Positions 55,608 to 64,000 of a stretch of 64,000 bases of DNA are shown here, piece by piece (position 1 is the stretch's first letter; each line of letters opens with the position of its first letter). The DNA is from Saprospiraceae bacterium (GTDB lineage Bacteria; Bacteroidota; Bacteroidia; Chitinophagales; Saprospiraceae): assembly GCA_020627535.1 (NCBI GenBank), contig JAHDGU010000002.1:186001-250000 (forward strand), read 5' to 3'. The notes under the pieces were generated by a model, which ran no database searches, was not told the DNA's origin, and worked only from the letters and a program-made list of their open reading frames with translations. Made by a program: the position numbers and the translations under genes.

Positions 55608-57224
55608 ATGCACACTCCCATGATTTTCCAGGCTTTTCTGCGAGAAGCAGGTCTTTTAAGTTGGCTCATTTTGGCGACAGCCTTATCCACCGACGCTCAA
55701 GTCCAGGAACTCCAAGTCCACATGGGTCCAGAAATGCGGGAGTTTGGAAATTCGACAATTGCGGATATTGTGGCCTACCAAGACGGCCACTACTATACCA
55801 TGAGACAACATAGCGCGGGGCTACTTGGCACCAAGAACGCCTTTACCCTAGAGAAATATGATCTCGATCTGCAGCTCGTCGAAGCACAAGACATAGAGCT
55901 ACTCCAAAGATCTCGACTGGGTAGTCTCGAGCGAATTGTCCAATTTGGCGATGAGCTTTACATGCTCAATGCCTATCGTGACAAGAAGACACGCTTCAAT
56001 ACACTCTTCATAGAGAGCATCGACTTGTCCACTCTGGAGCAGCAAAAAGACTTCAGGAAAATTGCAGAAATCGACTACAGTGGATATCCCAATGACAACT
56101 CAGGTGTATTTGACTATAAACTGTCTCTAGATAGTAGCAAGATGCTCGTATTTTATGCTCTGCCCTTTGATCGCAATGGTCAAGAGGAATTCGGATTTCA
56201 TGTCTATGACCTCGGACTAAAAGAGCTGTGGGACAGACAGATACTCTTACCCCACGAGGATCGCCTCTATGACTTGGAAGATTTCCAGATCGATGAAAAT
56301 GGCAATGTATACATCCTAGGCAGAGTCTATCAAGATAATCGCCGACCCAAAGTCAAAGGTGAGCCGAATTACCACTACGAGATCACCGCATTTTATGAAA
56401 GTGGAACCGTACAGGAAACCTATCGGGTAGAACTTGGAGATAAGTTTTTGTCTGACATGAAGATGGCAGTAGACCCTCAGGGTGACTTGATCTGTGCAGG
56501 CTTTTATGGAGCTCGAGACGATGTAAATATTCTTGGGAGCTACTTCATCAAGATCGATCGAGAAAGCAAGGCACTCAAAGCCAAGCACTTTGATGAGTTT
56601 GGCATCCAGTTTTTGACAGCCAATGAGCGAAAAGGCAAGCAAAAGCGTCTCGAAAAAAGAGCGAAAGCAGGACGGACCGTAGATATCGGGGAATACTATC
56701 TCAATGATATCATTATCAGACCAGATGGAGGAGCATTTCTCGTGGGTGAGCAGTTTATTATCGATATCAATCGGACCCCGATGAATAGTCGATTTATCAC
56801 GGATCAGTACCTCTATCATTACAATGACATTATCGTCATCAATATCAATCCGGATGGTACGATCAAGTGGACACAAAAGATCCCCAAGCGACAGATCAGC
56901 GAAAACGACTTTGGCTATTACTCAAGCTATACACAGTACTACAGAGGAGATCAACTATTTTTTGTGTTCAATGACAACGCCCGGAATCTCAACTACACAG
57001 GGACAGGCCGCGTGGAGGTCTTCAATGGAAGAGCCAATAGTGTTGTCACTCTTGTGGAGCTCACACCGGCAGGGAAGCAGATTCGACAAGCCCTCTTTGA
57101 CCTGAGAGAGGCACAAATGATCACACGCCCCAAAGTGAGCGAGCAAGTCTCGCCAGAACATATGATCCTCTTCGGCGAGTATGGCAGGAGGGAGCGCTTT
57201 GTCAGGCTTAGCTTTTTGCAATAG
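55608..57224 (+). CDS. Exported protein of unknown function, probable beta-propeller
   Basis: 538 residues. A long signal peptide ends near STDAQ. The mature part is beta-rich with recurring units like DFQIDENGNVYILGRVY, KMAVDPQGDLICAGFY, IIRPDGGAFLVGEQFI and INPDGTIKWTQKIP, which suggest a propeller. A basic stretch (ERKGKQKRLEKRAKAGR) interrupts it near residue 345. No T9SS tail or lipobox. I do not recognise a named family. Followed 20 nt later by a lipoprotein gene on the same strand. Confidence 0.65.
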   Translation: MHTPMIFQAFLREAGLLSWLILATALSTDAQVQELQVHMGPEMREFGNSTIADIVAYQDGHYYTMRQHSAGLLGTKNAFTLEKYDLDLQLVEAQDIELLQRSRLGSLERIVQFGDELYMLNAYRDKKTRFNTLFIESIDLSTLEQQKDFRKIAEIDYSGYPNDNSGVFDYKLSLDSSKMLVFYALPFDRNGQEEFGFHVYDLGLKELWDRQILLPHEDRLYDLEDFQIDENGNVYILGRVYQDNRRPKVKGEPNYHYEITAFYESGTVQETYRVELGDKFLSDMKMAVDPQGDLICAGFYGARDDVNILGSYFIKIDRESKALKAKHFDEFGIQFLTANERKGKQKRLEKRAKAGRTVDIGEYYLNDIIIRPDGGAFLVGEQFIIDINRTPMNSRFITDQYLYHYNDIIVININPDGTIKWTQKIPKRQISENDFGYYSSYTQYYRGDQLFFVFNDNARNLNYTGTGRVEVFNGRANSVVTLVELTPAGKQIRQALFDLREAQMITRPKVSEQVSPEHMILFGEYGRRERFVRLSFLQ

Positions 57225-57244
57225 CTCTAGGTTATATTTGACAG

Positions 57245-58129
57245 ATGAGACAAGCTATTATCCCACTCGTCATATCCGTACTTTGCCTCACTGCTTGCAA
57301 GGCTCCACAAAAGGCGAGTTTGGAAACCATACTCAAGGATCACATGGCAAAAGGCCAGGGCATATTTGCGCTATCCTATCTTCACCTCGACACTGGTGAA
57401 GAGATCCACATCAATGAGAAAGAGCGCTTTCATGCTGCCAGCACAATGAAAACACCTGTGCTCATTGAGCTCTATAAGCAAGCGGCAGAAGGGAAATTTG
57501 CGATGGACGATTCTGTAATGGTCAAAAACGAATTTTATAGTATCGTAGATAGCACTGTCTACTCCATGGACATCGATGAAGACAGCGAAGAGAAGCTTTA
57601 CGAGCAGATTGGCTCCAAACTTCCAATCCAAGAACTCGCCTACGACATGATCGTTGCCAGCAGTAATCTAGCAACCAATATTCTCATCGATCTGGTCGAT
57701 GCCAAAAAAGTCACACAAACCATGAGAGGCTTGGGAGCCGACAGCATTGATGTACTCAGAGGCGTGGAGGATATGAAAGCCTATCGCGCAGGTCTCAGCA
57801 ATAGTACGTGCTCCATGGATCTCATGAAGATCATGGAGGCCATCGCGACAGACCAGGCTGGATCTACATCAGATTGCCAAGCCATGATCAAGATCCTCAG
57901 AGATCAGAAGTGGCGGGATGTGATCCCACGTTATCTACCTGCCGATGTGACGGTGGCGAATAAAACTGGGAACATTACTGGCGTACATCATGACAGTGGG
58001 ATCGTGTACTTACCAGATGGTCAGAGCTACGTGCTTGTTTTGCTCTCAAAGGAGCTGGAGGACTTTGACCGAGGCACTGAATTGTTGGCTCGGGCATCTG
58101 AGATGGTTTACAAGCATCATCTGGACTGA
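57245..58129 (+). CDS. Lipoprotein with class A beta-lactamase fold (serine hydrolase)
   Basis: 294 residues. Lipoprotein signal VISVLCLTACKAP. Active-site elements: Ser-x-x-Lys in ASTMKTPV, SxN in ASSNLATNIL, an omega-loop-like RGVEDMKAYRAG with a candidate Glu, and KTG in NKTGNITGVHHD. The fold is shared by beta-lactamases and D,D-peptidase-like hydrolases. The class A core motif RWEPELN is not present, so antibiotic resistance should not be assumed. A -7 box TATATTTG (57233-57240) lies just before the ATG. Confidence 0.82.
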   Translation: MRQAIIPLVISVLCLTACKAPQKASLETILKDHMAKGQGIFALSYLHLDTGEEIHINEKERFHAASTMKTPVLIELYKQAAEGKFAMDDSVMVKNEFYSIVDSTVYSMDIDEDSEEKLYEQIGSKLPIQELAYDMIVASSNLATNILIDLVDAKKVTQTMRGLGADSIDVLRGVEDMKAYRAGLSNSTCSMDLMKIMEAIATDQAGSTSDCQAMIKILRDQKWRDVIPRYLPADVTVANKTGNITGVHHDSGIVYLPDGQSYVLVLLSKELEDFDRGTELLARASEMVYKHHLD

Positions 58130-58243
58130 AGGCTCTAGGCCAAATGACAAGGATCTTACAAGACTGGATTACGCACGAGGACAAACACCTGAGTATCACT
58201 ACTGCATGCTCCGATTGCTTCACCCGAAGTGTATCTTCGACGG

Positions 58244-61063
58244 ATGAAGCGGACACTTTTCACCTTTGTATCCCTGCTTATCCTTGTGAGCTCAATCAGC
58301 GCCCAGGATCGTATGAATATGAAGCTGCTAGGAAATTGGAATCCGCTCAACCCCTCAGAAAATCCTAATACATCTCCGTATAATGATGTCTGGGGCTATG
58401 CTGCTGATGGTCGAGAATATGCAATTGTCGGAGGACGTGATAGCGTCTTCTTCGTGGACATCACTGACCCAAGGAATCCAGAGCAAGTAGGATCATTCTT
58501 TGGCACAGGTGTCACCAGCTGGAGAGATATGAAGACATACAGCCACTACGCTTTTGCCGGCAGCGAACGAAATGGTGAAGGCCTCATGGTCTTTGACCTT
58601 CAACATCTACCTGACTCTGTGGTACAAATAGATCGAACAACAGAATTTTTCACGCGCAGTCACAACATCTTCATTGACACCAGCTCTGCGTGGCTGTATG
58701 CTCTCGGCGCTCGAGAGGGATCGACTTATCGGGATATCATCATCTTGGATATCTCTGACCCTTACAACCTTGTCGAGGTCAATGAGCAGGCACTACCAGG
58801 CGGCTACATTCACGACGCCTATATTCGCAATGACACCATGTGGGCCTCACATGGTAGCTTCAATACTGATTTCAATGAGTATTTGGTCTATGACTGCAGC
58901 TCCGGCAGTTGTAATCTCATCAATGGCATATATAATTATCCACAAGAAGGGTATCAACACAGTAGTTGGGTGCATCCTGAGAAGAACATCGTCGTCTGGG
59001 CTGACGAGTCCCATGATCGAAGCATGAAAATCGCAGAGTACAATGCTAGAATGCAGTTCACAGTCACAGATCTCTTTCGTAGCAAACTACTTGAGCCTAT
59101 CACAGGAGATACTGGATCCATAGCGCACAATCCATTCATCAAAGGAGACTCGGTCTACGTCAGTTACTATCATGACGGACTCGTGGTCTTTGACATTTCA
59201 GACCCGACAGATGTAAAACTCGCCGGCTACTATGATACGCATCCAGAGAATACGAACTATAGCAGCTATAAAGGAGTGTGGGGTGCATATCCCTATCTTC
59301 CATCAGGTGTAGTGCTGGCAAGTGATAGGCATCGAGGTCTACATATACTCCAGATGGTCGAGGAGACCACGCTTGATGACTACACCGAGTCGACAGAAGA
59401 CTTTGTCAATCCTGAGCGTGGATGGTATCGCTACTCCGAGGCAAGGTCTAGTGGATATCAGTTGCTAGATAGCACCACTTTGGCTGATCAGCGTGAATTG
59501 CACCAGCCTTTCTCAGCTGATTACTCGGTTTACTCTTCTCTTGTCTTCAGATACTTTTTCTTGGAAGACTTCAAGACTGGTCCCATCTCTCAGGGTTTTC
59601 TGGACAGTATGCAGATGGATTTTGATATTGCTCGATCGGCCGGTGCCAAAATCATCATGCGAATGGCCTATACCGACCAGACCACTGACTGTGGCGGCGA
59701 ATATTGTAGACCATATGGTGATGCAAGCAAATCAGTAGTACTCGATCACATCGATCAGATCGAGCCTCTTTTGGAGGCCAATAGTGATGTCATCATGTCG
59801 GTACAGATGGGATTTATCGGCATCTGGGGCGAAAACTACTATACTGACCATTTTGGAGATGCTTCTCAGCCTCCTTACTACCTGACGAGCACTCATTGGC
59901 AAGATCGCATCGATGTGCTAAAAGCTCTTTTGGATGCTGTCCCTGAGGAACGTATGATTCAAGTGCGCTATCCACAGATGAAGCAGAAGTATGTGCATGG
60001 CACTGCGGCCATGACTGACGCGCCCAATATGGATCCTAGCTCAGCATTTGGCGGAAGCCACGAAGCTCGCATAGGTGTGCACAACGACTGCTTCCTCAGC
60101 GACGCAGGAGATATTGGAACCTATACAGACTACTCAGATATCAATGGTGCCTCGATGGACACCACGAATCTCAAACCATATCTTGCGGAAGAGTCCAAGT
60201 ATACTCTTGTCGGAGGCGAGACCTGTAGTCCCTATCTACCAACCAGCGACTGTGCGTCCAATGGAGGAATCGCCGAGACAGAGATGGCTAGATTCCACTG
60301 GACTTATCTCAATGCAGATTACAACAATGCCCTCAATAATGACTGGAACACTCATGGATGCATAGATGACATCAGTAAATCGCTGGGCTACAGATTTGTT
60401 TTGAGAGAGACGACTGTCCAAAATAGCGCCAGACCTGGTGGATCGATAGACATCAGTCTCACTATTGACAATGTGGGCTTTGCTTCCCTGGTCAATCCCA
60501 GATCAGCGGAGATTGTCCTAAGAGACACCATTACCGGTGATATTTGGAAAGCACAGCTCGACATCGATCCTAGATCTTGGATGCCTGGAGAAACTAGCTT
60601 TACTGCAGAGATCTGTGCATCTGCGTGTATGCCGGAGGCCGACTATGAGGTCCTGCTCCATCTAGCTGATCCGGCCACGACCCTCTATGAAGACCCAAGG
60701 TACTCTATCCGCCTCGCCAACCAAGGTCTGTGGGAGGCTACAACAGGATACAACAAGCTCAAGCAGCATATCACGATCAGTGCTGGCGGAGGGCCACAAA
60801 GCTGTGCAACTGATGACTATCTCAATAGCACCACTAGACGCAATGAGTGGGTGGGTCCCGCTATTGCCAATTGGGATGCGAGTCCGAGTCACTGGAGTCT
60901 CGGGCGATTGCCTGAGCCCTGTGACTTTGTGATCATTCCCGCGGGACACGAGGTGACAATACCTACGGGCTTGACGGTCTATGGAAGTACGCTCCAGGTA
61001 GATGCAGGTGCGGAGTTGATAGGACAAGCCAACACCATTGCCAATATTTTTTATCTCGACTAG
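58244..61063 (+). CDS. Fusion: choice-of-anchor-B propeller with DUF4874/DUF4832 glycosidase-like domains
   Basis: 939 residues from the ATG (a GTG 15 nt upstream is in frame). Signal peptide ends SISAQ. Residues ~25-375 form the choice-of-anchor-B region: YNDVWGYAADGREYAIVGGR, FVDITDPRNPEQVGSF, RSHNIFIDTSSAWLYALGA, SSYKGVWGAYPYLPSG. Residues ~385-780 match the DUF4874 then DUF4832 order: EDFVNPERGWYRYSE, IMRMAYTD, QMGFIGIWGENYYTD, RIGVHNDCFLSDAGDIGTY, and an immunoglobulin-like end. The last part (CDFVIIPAGHEVTIPTGL) begins a surface-protein motif usually followed by a sorting tail, but here the protein stops. A sugar-acting TIM barrel is likely; substrate unknown. Confidence 0.75.
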   Translation: MKRTLFTFVSLLILVSSISAQDRMNMKLLGNWNPLNPSENPNTSPYNDVWGYAADGREYAIVGGRDSVFFVDITDPRNPEQVGSFFGTGVTSWRDMKTYSHYAFAGSERNGEGLMVFDLQHLPDSVVQIDRTTEFFTRSHNIFIDTSSAWLYALGAREGSTYRDIIILDISDPYNLVEVNEQALPGGYIHDAYIRNDTMWASHGSFNTDFNEYLVYDCSSGSCNLINGIYNYPQEGYQHSSWVHPEKNIVVWADESHDRSMKIAEYNARMQFTVTDLFRSKLLEPITGDTGSIAHNPFIKGDSVYVSYYHDGLVVFDISDPTDVKLAGYYDTHPENTNYSSYKGVWGAYPYLPSGVVLASDRHRGLHILQMVEETTLDDYTESTEDFVNPERGWYRYSEARSSGYQLLDSTTLADQRELHQPFSADYSVYSSLVFRYFFLEDFKTGPISQGFLDSMQMDFDIARSAGAKIIMRMAYTDQTTDCGGEYCRPYGDASKSVVLDHIDQIEPLLEANSDVIMSVQMGFIGIWGENYYTDHFGDASQPPYYLTSTHWQDRIDVLKALLDAVPEERMIQVRYPQMKQKYVHGTAAMTDAPNMDPSSAFGGSHEARIGVHNDCFLSDAGDIGTYTDYSDINGASMDTTNLKPYLAEESKYTLVGGETCSPYLPTSDCASNGGIAETEMARFHWTYLNADYNNALNNDWNTHGCIDDISKSLGYRFVLRETTVQNSARPGGSIDISLTIDNVGFASLVNPRSAEIVLRDTITGDIWKAQLDIDPRSWMPGETSFTAEICASACMPEADYEVLLHLADPATTLYEDPRYSIRLANQGLWEATTGYNKLKQHITISAGGGPQSCATDDYLNSTTRRNEWVGPAIANWDASPSHWSLGRLPEPCDFVIIPAGHEVTIPTGLTVYGSTLQVDAGAELIGQANTIANIFYLD

Positions 61064-61627
61064 ATGAAGTACACGCTGCATGGCTTACGCCAAAAAAGTA
61101 ATGAGATCTTCGATCTTGTAGGGCTAGAAATCAGTTTTGATCGCTTTGACGGAGCCGGACAACTTCGTAAGGAATTCGAAATCCTCCGCAAGCGAGATGC
61201 CGTAGCCGTCTTGGTCGAAGTCTTAGAATCCAAGGAGCTTGTGCTCGTCAAGCAATTCAGACCTGCGCTTATTGACAAGGCCGACCCATGGCTCACAGAA
61301 GTCGTTGCCGGAGGCATCGATGATGGTGAGACTGCAGAGGAAGCTGCACGGCGAGAGTGCTGGGAAGAGACGGGCTTTCGCCCAAATGAGCTCATGAAAA
61401 TTGGATCCTTCTTTCCTACACCAGGAATTACCGACGAATGCATCCATTGCTTTTTGGCGAAAGCCTCAGAAAAAGACTCTACACCTGGCCAATCAGGTCT
61501 ACTTGGCGAGCATGAAGACATTCAACTCATCCGTCTGCAGCCAAATGATGTCCGAGACTACTTGACTCAATGCACAGATGCCAAGACTATGATCTGCCTG
61601 CAATGGTATCTCTCCCATCAACTATAG
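61064..61627 (+). CDS. Nudix hydrolase (ADP-ribose pyrophosphatase-like)
   Basis: 187 residues. Complete Nudix box: GGIDDGETAEEAARRECW, then EETGF. The preceding ELVLVKQFRPALIDK and following FFPTPGITDECIHCFLAKAS fit ADP-ribose/NDP-sugar pyrophosphatases. It probably cleaves ADP-ribose-type nucleotides. The ATG directly follows the stop of the fusion-protein gene, so the two are probably cotranscribed. It contains one exact and one near copy of the 14-mer. Confidence 0.9.
   Translation: MKYTLHGLRQKSNEIFDLVGLEISFDRFDGAGQLRKEFEILRKRDAVAVLVEVLESKELVLVKQFRPALIDKADPWLTEVVAGGIDDGETAEEAARRECWEETGFRPNELMKIGSFFPTPGITDECIHCFLAKASEKDSTPGQSGLLGEHEDIQLIRLQPNDVRDYLTQCTDAKTMICLQWYLSHQL
61452..61465 (+). 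repeat. 14-mer TTTTGGCGAAAGCC, copy 7
   Basis: Exact copy in the Nudix gene, read as Phe-Leu-Ala-Lys-Ala (CFLAKASE). A near copy (GGCTTTCGCCCAAAT) lies 80 bp upstream at 61373-61387 in the opposite orientation. Confidence 0.8.
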
Positions 61628-61634
61628 TCATGGG

Positions 61635-64000
61635 CTATCTGATGCTTCTCCTAGCTCGCCGGACTCTGGAATCTTGACCAAAATCCCAAGCTGCCGTGAG
61701 ACTTATGCGTTGACCTTGCCATCTACGTGCATACTCATTGGTAAATGTGGGTAAGGTCGCTCCGCCTCTGTAAACCGCTAGTTCGAATAGATTTCTAACA
61801 TTGAGTGAAATCTGCAATCGATCCTCAAGAAACTTACGGCTCAGACCGGCATTGATACCATAATAAGGATCTCTGAATGACTGAAGATATCTTTGACTTC
61901 CATAGTAGTAAAAGTTGACCTGCATCCTGATATCCTTGGGGAGTTTCCCGCGCAAACCGAGCTCGGCATTGTAATTGCGAAATGAATTCCCAAAATCAAC
62001 CCCTTCATAAAATCCCGTCTGTCTAAACTCAGCACCACTGAGCTCTCCCGTCAGCTGCCATCCGCTCCAAGGCTCATAAGTGACGATTAGCCCGCCCACC
62101 AAAATGCGTTCCTGTTCCAGATTGATCGGAAAGTAAGTAACCAGACCTCCGCTATCTTGCAACACCTGAGTGTCATAAAAACCGTCTATGTAGTGAGCCG
62201 AAAAAAATGGTGATAGCGTCAGCTTATCATCTCTGTAGAGCAACTTGACTTCGACGAGATCTCTGAAGCTAGGGTCCAAGTCTGGATTTCCAAATCGGAT
62301 TTCGTTCGGATTTTCGATGCCGCCAAATGGATTGAGCTGCCTGAAATGTGGGCGCTGGATGCGCTTGCTATAACCGATGCTACCATTGAGCTTATCTGAA
62401 AACTTGTAGCTAATCGTGGTAGAGGGGAAGATCCAATTGTATGATTTTTGGATGGGCTCGATTCCATCTTGTGCCTCTTCCACCTTGATATTGGTGTATT
62501 CGCTACGCAGTCCAACTTGCAATCCCCACTTGTCATGTTCATAGGCATACTGCACATAAGCAGCGGCAATACGTTCATAATAATCGACCATATTTTGGAG
62601 GTCTCGGTAGGTCTTAAATTGTCCATCAAGATTTTGCTCTGCGTGATAGTCGCTTGAGATTATTCTCATTTCGCCTCGGATACCGGCTTCAAGCTTAGCT
62701 CGACTACCCAATTTTTGCTCATAATCTCCTTGCAGGAGAAAATCACTGCTTGACTCTAGATTGCTTGTGCGCAATTGAAAAGCCTCGGTCATGCTTGGAA
62801 ATCTCTCCGTCATGATCGTCAACTCTTTTTGATCGCGCGACCAGAAATCATTCTGAAACAGGACGAGCAACTTGCTTCCCTCTTTCTTGAAATCTTCTGC
62901 CCAAGTCAGCTCGACTTGATTGTAATGGCCTGGTTGCAAATAGTCATAGCTCTGCGTCCATTCACGATCAAGGACTCCAGCCTCATCGCCAAAGCGGTAA
63001 TCGACATCAGAGAGATCATCATCTGTCTGATGGTAATATGAGTAAGAGGCACTCAAAGTGGTGCGCTCACGTGGTCTGAAGTCTATACCAATGAATGCAT
63101 TCCCAGCTCTGTCATTGCGAGCCTGATCTAGATCTTCATTGAGCACTTGCAGTCCACTCGGTAGCTGGCTGATGCGCTCAGCACTCCCAACACTGAAGTA
63201 GTTGGAGTACCTGATACCAGCATTGCCAAAGAATGTCAGATTCCCCTTGGTCCGATTGAAGTTTGCTGCGAGGCGAGTCTCTGTGGGGACACCCACAGTA
63301 GCACTTACCTGTCCTCCCCAAGTCTCTTTGGTCGCTTGCTTGAGAATAATATTGATGATCCCCGCACTGCCAGATGCCTCATATTTGGCAGACGGATTGG
63401 TCATGATTTCCACACGCTCAATATTGGATGCTGGTATACCTTGGAGAGCATTATTGTCTGCGAGGGCGGATGGCTTGCCATTGATGAGCACTTTTACCGA
63501 TGCATCCCCACGTAGGCTGACGATTCCTTCAGGCGAGACATTGACCATCGGTACATTGTCCAAGACCTCGTTGGCCGATCCGCCTTGAGATACAATGTCT
63601 GCTCCGACGTCAAAAATCTGCTTGTCCAACTTGAGGATCATCCGACTGCGCTCCGCAGTGATGGTCACTCCATCTAGATCTACGGCAGACGAGCTCAACA
63701 ATACATCACCTAGGTCTAGATCAGAGCCAAGATCGATAAGCGTATCTAGCGTAGTATATCCGATGTACTCAAACTTGAGCTGATACGAACCTCTGGAAAG
63801 ACTCATCGAGAATACGCCCAGAGAATCCGTACTTGCACCTGTAATAAGCGCCTCGTCTTGATAAACAGACACGGTGGCATACTCGAGTGGAATGTCGTAT
63901 TGAGCATCTACGATGCGACCTGTGAGCTCGGCCTTGACAGGCAAATGGCTAGCTAGTAGGCTACTGGTCGATGCCAGCGCCATGACGGCAAAAAGAAATT
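61635..64000 (-). CDS. TonB-linked outer-membrane receptor/beta-barrel protein, 5' end beyond window
   Basis: At least 782 residues. The frame stays open to the window edge and reads FFFAVMALASTSSLLASHLP, a signal peptide whose start codon probably lies beyond base 64000 (ATG 63983 is internal). Then a carboxypeptidase-like regulatory domain (TGRIVDAQYDIPLEYATVSV), a plug domain (IFDVGADIVSQGGSANEVLD, then GDASVKVLINGKPSAL and NPSAKYEASGSAGIINI), and a large barrel of the OMP_b-brl_3 type ending SLTAAWDFGQDSR. It probably takes up or binds a ligand with TonB energy; ligand unknown. Confidence 0.88.
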   Translation of the reverse strand, partial: FLFAVMALASTSSLLASHLPVKAELTGRIVDAQYDIPLEYATVSVYQDEALITGASTDSLGVFSMSLSRGSYQLKFEYIGYTTLDTLIDLGSDLDLGDVLLSSSAVDLDGVTITAERSRMILKLDKQIFDVGADIVSQGGSANEVLDNVPMVNVSPEGIVSLRGDASVKVLINGKPSALADNNALQGIPASNIERVEIMTNPSAKYEASGSAGIINIILKQATKETWGGQVSATVGVPTETRLAANFNRTKGNLTFFGNAGIRYSNYFSVGSAERISQLPSGLQVLNEDLDQARNDRAGNAFIGIDFRPRERTTLSASYSYYHQTDDDLSDVDYRFGDEAGVLDREWTQSYDYLQPGHYNQVELTWAEDFKKEGSKLLVLFQNDFWSRDQKELTIMTERFPSMTEAFQLRTSNLESSSDFLLQGDYEQKLGSRAKLEAGIRGEMRIISSDYHAEQNLDGQFKTYRDLQNMVDYYERIAAAYVQYAYEHDKWGLQVGLRSEYTNIKVEEAQDGIEPIQKSYNWIFPSTTISYKFSDKLNGSIGYSKRIQRPHFRQLNPFGGIENPNEIRFGNPDLDPSFRDLVEVKLLYRDDKLTLSPFFSAHYIDGFYDTQVLQDSGGLVTYFPINLEQERILVGGLIVTYEPWSGWQLTGELSGAEFRQTGFYEGVDFGNSFRNYNAELGLRGKLPKDIRMQVNFYYYGSQRYLQSFRDPYYGINAGLSRKFLEDRLQISLNVRNLFELAVYRGGATLPTFTNEYARRWQGQRISLTAAWDFGQDSRVRRARRSIR

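Noticed and set aside
57245-58129. Antibiotic-resistance beta-lactamase
   Set aside because: Has SxxK, SxN and KTG but not the class A omega-loop signature; kept as a serine hydrolase of that fold.
1-64000. tRNA, rRNA, CRISPR, transposase, integrase or phage genes
   Set aside because: Looked for T-loop strings, regular spaced repeats and typical protein motifs; none found.

Overview
The window reads as a chromosomal stretch of a Bacteroidota bacterium, most likely of the Saprospiria/Lewinella type. The evidence is type IX secretion (T9SS) C-terminal tails on at least five large secreted proteins, promoters of the TTG-N19/20-TAnnTTTG form, few Shine-Dalgarno sequences, a TonB-linked outer-membrane receptor, and several protein families typical of that phylum. 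No tRNA, rRNA, CRISPR array, transposase or phage gene was seen.

Layout. 0-8.4 kb is a surface/secretion block: the start of a heme peroxidase (cut by the left edge), two tandem FG-GAP/VCBS + ASPIC/UnbV proteins, and a 1200-residue T9SS metallopeptidase. 8.4-13.6 kb holds a MATE transporter divergent from an operon of a double-length D-Ala-D-Ala ligase, a PASTA protein and a rhodanese. 13.6-18.0 kb is a tightly overlapped maltose operon (beta-phosphoglucomutase, GH65 phosphorylase, GH13 lipoprotein). After three small envelope proteins, one of which looks like an isolated GldM N-terminal domain, comes a T9SS-exported GH13 enzyme. Together they suggest outside-in use of alpha-glucans: surface amylase, then maltose phosphorolysis to glucose plus beta-glucose-1-phosphate, then glucose-6-phosphate.

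23.6-26.8 kb contains a Nudix-type transcription regulator, dcd, a phosphopantetheinyl transferase and two envelope proteins. 26.8-28.7 kb looks like decayed accessory DNA: a 50-bp repeat pair, a hicAB toxin-antitoxin pair whose toxin has an in-frame stop, an Imm49-like immunity gene and a small orphan ORF. 28.7-32.2 kb is the housekeeping set mazG-rpsO-pnp. 32.2-38.8 kb has a Cys-rich T9SS protein with a Trp-Asp repeat, an SDR/TetR pair with matching operator sites, a palindromic repeat element, a stomatin-like protein, ribA and an outer-membrane barrel protein.

38.9-48.2 kb is a complete leuA-leuC-leuD-leuB-ilvD-ilvB-ilvN-ilvC operon on the minus strand, with gaps of -4 to 26 nt. It is followed by two tandem paralogues of an uncharacterised helical family, a 1103-residue Asp-box (VPS10-like) protein, small envelope genes, a beta-lactamase-fold lipoprotein, an unusual choice-of-anchor-B/DUF4874-DUF4832 fusion, a Nudix hydrolase, and a TonB-type receptor cut by the right edge.

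The most unexpected signal is not a gene. A 14-mer, TTTTGGCGAAAGCC, occurs exactly seven times on either strand, with several near-copies. The copies lie in different genes and in all three reading frames, plus one intergenic site, so the DNA or RNA sequence (a GGC-GAAA-GCC hairpin) rather than the protein appears to be conserved.
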